Assembly (NCBI GenBank): GCA_021802375.1
Contig: JAKAAL010000187.1
Location: 1 to 7,385 of the forward strand
Length of the DNA stretch: 7,385 bases
Direction of reading: 5' to 3'
Origin: Bacillota bacterium
GTDB lineage: Bacteria > Bacillota_E > Sulfobacillia > Sulfobacillales > Sulfobacillaceae
Every line of letters starts with the position of its first letter. The stretch's first letter is position 1. Made by a program: the position numbers and the translations under genes. The notes under the pieces are model-generated. The model ran no database searches. It had not been told where the DNA came from and saw only the letters and a list, made by a program, of their open reading frames with translations. Positions 5,625 through 7,385 of the stretch are shown one piece after another.

Positions 5625-5818
5625 GTAGCATGCAAGCGGGGCCTCTTTTCAGGTTGTGTGGGCGGACACACCTCCCCGGGGTCATCTCAGCATGCACTTG
5701 GCCGACCGAGGAGAGGTTTTGGTCGGACTCTAACGAAGCGCGTGGGCATGTCATGCGGCACTGTGCCGGGTGGCTTCCGGTTCAAAACTCCCCGCATTCG
5801 ACATCACGAACTAGGGAG
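5625..5818. other. Convergent intergenic gap with short dyads
   Basis: It lies between the 3' ends of the 89-residue protein gene and the diguanylate cyclase gene. It holds GTGTG/CACAC (5656-5671), a CCCCGGGG palindrome (5674-5681) and CCGACC/GGTCGG arms (5702-5707, 5721-5726). None has a T-run, so no intrinsic terminator can be called. Confidence 0.4.
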
Positions 5819-6616
5819 CTAGGCTTGAAGGGGTTCTTTAGGATTTTTGACGACCACCTGGGCCTTCCCGTTGGTCTTCGCTTGGTACAAACCAAGATCG
5901 GCGTGACGGGCCAGTTCCCATGCTCTGGGGGAACTATCCAGAGAAGGGGTGTCACTAGCGATACCAGCGGAAAAACCAAAGCCCACCAGTTGCTCCACGG
6001 GTAGAGTTCGGCACACCTCTAATACTCGAAGGGCAGCGGCGCGAGCGTCATCGCCACTAGCACCGACCATTAGCCAGCCAAACTCTTCCCCGCCGAGGCG
6101 GCCGACGATGTCGTCGGCTCGGGCATGCTCGCGCAAAACTGTGCCGAAAGTTTGCAGTAAAACGTCCCCGACGGCATGGCCATAGGTGTCATTAACTTGC
6201 TTGAAGTCGTCCAAGTCCAAAAAGATAAACGAGATCGCTGCGTTGTTTGACGCGGCGTGCACGATGCTTTCCTCCGCCCTCTCCCAGAAAGCTCCGGGTC
6301 GTAGGAGGTCGGTCAAGTCATCGTAGTCGGCGAGACGGCGCAAGGGGGCTAACAAATATCGCGTGACCATTTGGTGGGCAATCACCGCCAAGATGGCAGT
6401 TAATAGGAGTTCTAAAGCGATCGCCCGGTATAAAATGATGCGTGGACGCAAATCCTGGGTGCCCCAGGTGTTTGCCGCCCATAATCCAACCAGCGTGGTA
6501 CCACTTGCAAAACCTATGAGGAGCAATACTAACCAGTGCTGAATCATCCGCGGCGTTTTCCGCGGATCCGGACGCCCCCGGCGTCGGTCTTGATCGGACC
6601 GGTTATAATGCTCCAT
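5819..6616 (-). CDS. Membrane-anchored diguanylate cyclase (GGDEF domain)
   Basis: The protein has 265 residues from the ATG at 6616; a GTG at 6631 would add five. It makes cyclic di-GMP from two GTP, the second messenger that shifts cells between motile and surface-attached states. A basic N-terminus (RSDQDRRRGRPDPRK) precedes two membrane helices (about 28-51 and 60-83) with a short loop between them, so there is almost no external sensor domain. The GGDEF domain runs from ~95 to 257. It contains FIFLDLDDFKQVND (metal-binding D and N), the catalytic GGEEF at 175-179, and RADD at 166-169, placed exactly five residues ahead and matching the inhibitory I-site (RxxD). Both sites are intact, so the enzyme is probably active and subject to product inhibition. 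The usual D-x-L-T-G-L-x-N-R opening is degenerate (YDDLTDLLRPGAF). No phosphodiesterase domain is attached. It stands as a single gene. Confidence 0.9.
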   Translation of the reverse strand: MEHYNRSDQDRRRGRPDPRKTPRMIQHWLVLLLIGFASGTTLVGLWAANTWGTQDLRPRIILYRAIALELLLTAILAVIAHQMVTRYLLAPLRRLADYDDLTDLLRPGAFWERAEESIVHAASNNAAISFIFLDLDDFKQVNDTYGHAVGDVLLQTFGTVLREHARADDIVGRLGGEEFGWLMVGASGDDARAAALRVLEVCRTLPVEQLVGFGFSAGIASDTPSLDSSPRAWELARHADLGLYQAKTNGKAQVVVKNPKEPLQA

Positions 6617-6891
6617 GGTGCGCCTTACCACGCTCCTTTAAGGGAATCCCACGCGGATCGAGAAAATGATAGCGTTTGACAGCATGATGTGGACAGCTCA
6701 TAAAAATTCTCGTAACCCGGCGAAACTACTAGCGTCCTTCGCCACTCTTTTTAGCCTTCGTCCCATTTAGGCTATGCTAGCACGAACTATCCACCGAGTC
6801 ACGAGGGTTATGCTATTTAACGCCCTAGCGCTTCCTCCGCTAGAGGCGATTTTGCTCGCGTGCGTCGTCTGCGCGTGGAAATAAATTTTTC
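6617..6891. other. Intergenic region upstream of the riboswitch promoter
   Basis: No gene is supported. Short plus-strand frames (for example one at 6774-6884, 36 codons) lack a ribosome binding site. The region holds AAAGGAG (6633-6639, minus), too close to the GTG at 6631 and too far from the ATG at 6616 to fit either well. It also holds a possible plus-strand promoter (6676-6704), dyads TAGCCT/AGGCTA (6752-6774) and CTAGCG/CGCTAG (6825-6843), and the left arm of a long inverted repeat (6841-6852). Confidence 0.45.
6676..6704 (+). promoter_or_regulatory. Possible sigma-A-type promoter facing the riboswitch
   Basis: A perfect TTGACA (6676-6681), 17 bases of spacer, then CATAAA (6699-6704; four of six consensus bases). 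Nothing coding lies directly downstream; a transcript would run into the riboswitch region about 240 bases on. Confidence 0.35.
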
Positions 6892-6909
6892 TTGACCAAA
6901 TCGCCTCTA
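6841..6909. repeat. 12-base perfect inverted repeat overlapping the metE promoter
   Basis: TAGAGGCGATTT (6841-6852) and AAATCGCCTCTA (6898-6909) are exact reverse complements separated by 45 bases. The right arm fills most of the spacer between the -35 and -10 boxes of the riboswitch promoter, so a protein bound there would block RNA polymerase, and two bound copies could loop the DNA. Confidence 0.7.
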
Positions 6910-6920
6910 AAATGTATGGT
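6892..6920 (+). promoter_or_regulatory. Promoter of the SAM riboswitch/methionine synthase transcript
   Basis: TTGACC (6892-6897, five of six consensus bases), a 17-base spacer, and TATGGT (6915-6920, four of six). Transcription would start near 6927, about 15 bases before the riboswitch P1 stem. The spacing, strength and position make this the obvious promoter for the downstream gene. Confidence 0.7.
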
Positions 6921-6942
6921 CAGGATTATCGATATAGATTGA

Positions 6943-7050
6943 CTTCTTATCCAGAGTGGTGGAGGGACTGGCCCGATGAAGCCCGGCAACCCCAGCCAGA
7001 TCGTGGGGTGCCAAATCCGGAAGAACCAAGGGGTTCTTCGAGATGAGAAG
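6943..7050 (+). ncRNA. SAM-I (S-box) riboswitch aptamer
   Basis: The conserved core is easily read: AGAGTGGTGGAGGGACTGGC, CCGATGAAGCCCGGCAACC, then GGTGCCAAATCC and GATGAGAAG. Helices can be drawn directly. P1 pairs CTTCTTATC (6943-6951) with GATGAGAAG (7042-7050), nine pairs including one G-U. P3 pairs GGCA/TGCC (6985-6988, 7009-7012) and CCCCA/TGGGG (6990-6994, 7004-7008). P4 pairs GAAGAACC/GGTTCTTC (7020-7027, 7032-7039) with loop AAGG. The GATGA kink-turn strand is at 6975-6979. S-adenosylmethionine binding stabilises P1 and switches off methionine genes in Firmicutes; the downstream methionine synthase gene fits exactly. Confidence 0.95.
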
Positions 7051-7052
7051 AG

Positions 7053-7092
7053 AGCCACGTTTGGCGCCTCTTCGACATGGGGCTTTTTTTTT
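7053..7092 (+). terminator. Riboswitch-controlled intrinsic terminator
   Basis: The stem pairs AGCCACGT (7053-7060) with ATGGGGCT (7077-7084), seven of eight pairs with one A-G mismatch and one G-U, followed by nine Ts (7084-7092). A competing antiterminator is also readable: GAAGAG (7047-7052) with CTCTTC (7068-7073), enclosing GCCA/TGGC (7054-7057, 7062-7065). It uses both the P1 3' strand and the terminator 5' strand. So SAM-bound P1 should leave the terminator free (off), and loss of SAM should allow the antiterminator (on). Confidence 0.85.
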
Positions 7093-7147
7093 GTGCATCT
7101 CGGTCAATAACGCGACAAGGACACCGCAAAAGGCAGGGGGAGACAGG

Positions 7148-7385
7148 ATGAAAATAGCTGTGCAAGGGTCGTATCCCAAGATTCCGTCGGGTGCTGGTGC
7201 AAGTGTGCGAACTCAGATCCAGCGTTTCGACCGCGGAGTGGGAAGTCCCACCGATTTGGACCAAACTTACCGTGAAGCCACTCGACGGGTATTGAACTTG
7301 GCCGCTGAAGTGGGCTTAGATCTGACCACCGACGGGCAGATTCGATGGAACGACCTGTTTGATCCCATCGTAAGAGATGTAGACA
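7148..7385 (+). CDS. Methionine synthase, cobalamin-independent MetE-like (short/core type), N-terminal part
   Basis: The first 79 residues are visible and the frame is open to the window edge. The start ATG at 7148 has GGGGGAG 5 bases upstream. The N-terminus MKIAVQGSYPK carries the G-S-Y-P motif, and TDGQIRWND (61-69) matches the T-D-G-E/Q-x-x-W-x-D stretch. Both belong to the catalytic (C-terminal-type) barrel of MetE, which transfers a methyl group to homocysteine to make methionine in the cytosol. Because the catalytic barrel begins at residue 1, this should be the short, archaeal-like 'core' MetE without the N-terminal duplicate barrel. That form may use a different methyl donor from the classical methyltetrahydrofolate triglutamate. 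The zinc-binding His/Cys residues lie outside the window. The SAM riboswitch upstream independently supports a role in methionine synthesis. Confidence 0.85.
   Translation, partial: MKIAVQGSYPKIPSGAGASVRTQIQRFDRGVGSPTDLDQTYREATRRVLNLAAEVGLDLTTDGQIRWNDLFDPIVRDVD

Noticed and set aside
5725..5800. tRNA-like GGTTCAAAACTCC stretch
   Set aside because: The bases either side do not pair as a T-stem, and no matching acceptor stem, anticodon arm or D-arm can be drawn.
6774..6884. 36-codon hydrophobic plus-strand frame ending in CVVCAWK
   Set aside because: No ribosome binding site before its ATG, and it runs into the left arm of the inverted repeat; too short to support.

Overview
The window looks like chromosome from an endospore-forming Firmicute of moderate G+C. 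A Spo0E-type phosphatase gene and a SAM-I (S-box) riboswitch ahead of a methionine synthase gene both point that way. From memory, the membrane-protein and helical-repeat content fits acidophiles of the Sulfobacillus group, but I could not test this.

Layout. Bases 1-1172 (minus) hold two translationally coupled membrane-protein genes: a DUF1616-type protein, then the start of a second one resembling the N-terminus of CPBP-family membrane proteases, cut by the window edge. Divergent from them, 1253-2080 (plus) encodes a YdcF/SanA-like DUF218 membrane protein. Converging on it, 2128-3195 (minus) encodes the most unusual protein here: five tandem helical repeats of the homing-endonuclease-associated (HNH_repeat) type plus a C-terminal helix-turn-helix, with no nuclease domain. 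A gene-poor stretch of about 660 bases with two clean inverted repeats follows. Then come a Spo0E-like gene (3873-4106) and a small four-helix membrane protein (4172-4495), both plus. A ribbon-helix-helix protein (4565-4942, minus) and an unrecognised 89-residue protein (5355-5624, plus) flank a structured intergenic region. A membrane diguanylate cyclase with an intact GGEEF and inhibitory site lies at 5819-6616 (minus). The window ends with a promoter, a SAM-I riboswitch with a readable terminator/antiterminator switch, and the start of a methionine synthase gene (7148 onward).

Working together. Few genes form operons; most are single units on alternating strands. Signalling is the loosest common thread: Spo0E-type dephosphorylation, cyclic-di-GMP synthesis and two DNA-binding proteins. 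The best-supported regulatory circuit is SAM control of methionine synthase. The best candidate for something undescribed is the stand-alone tandem-repeat DNA-binding protein and the palindromes upstream of it.
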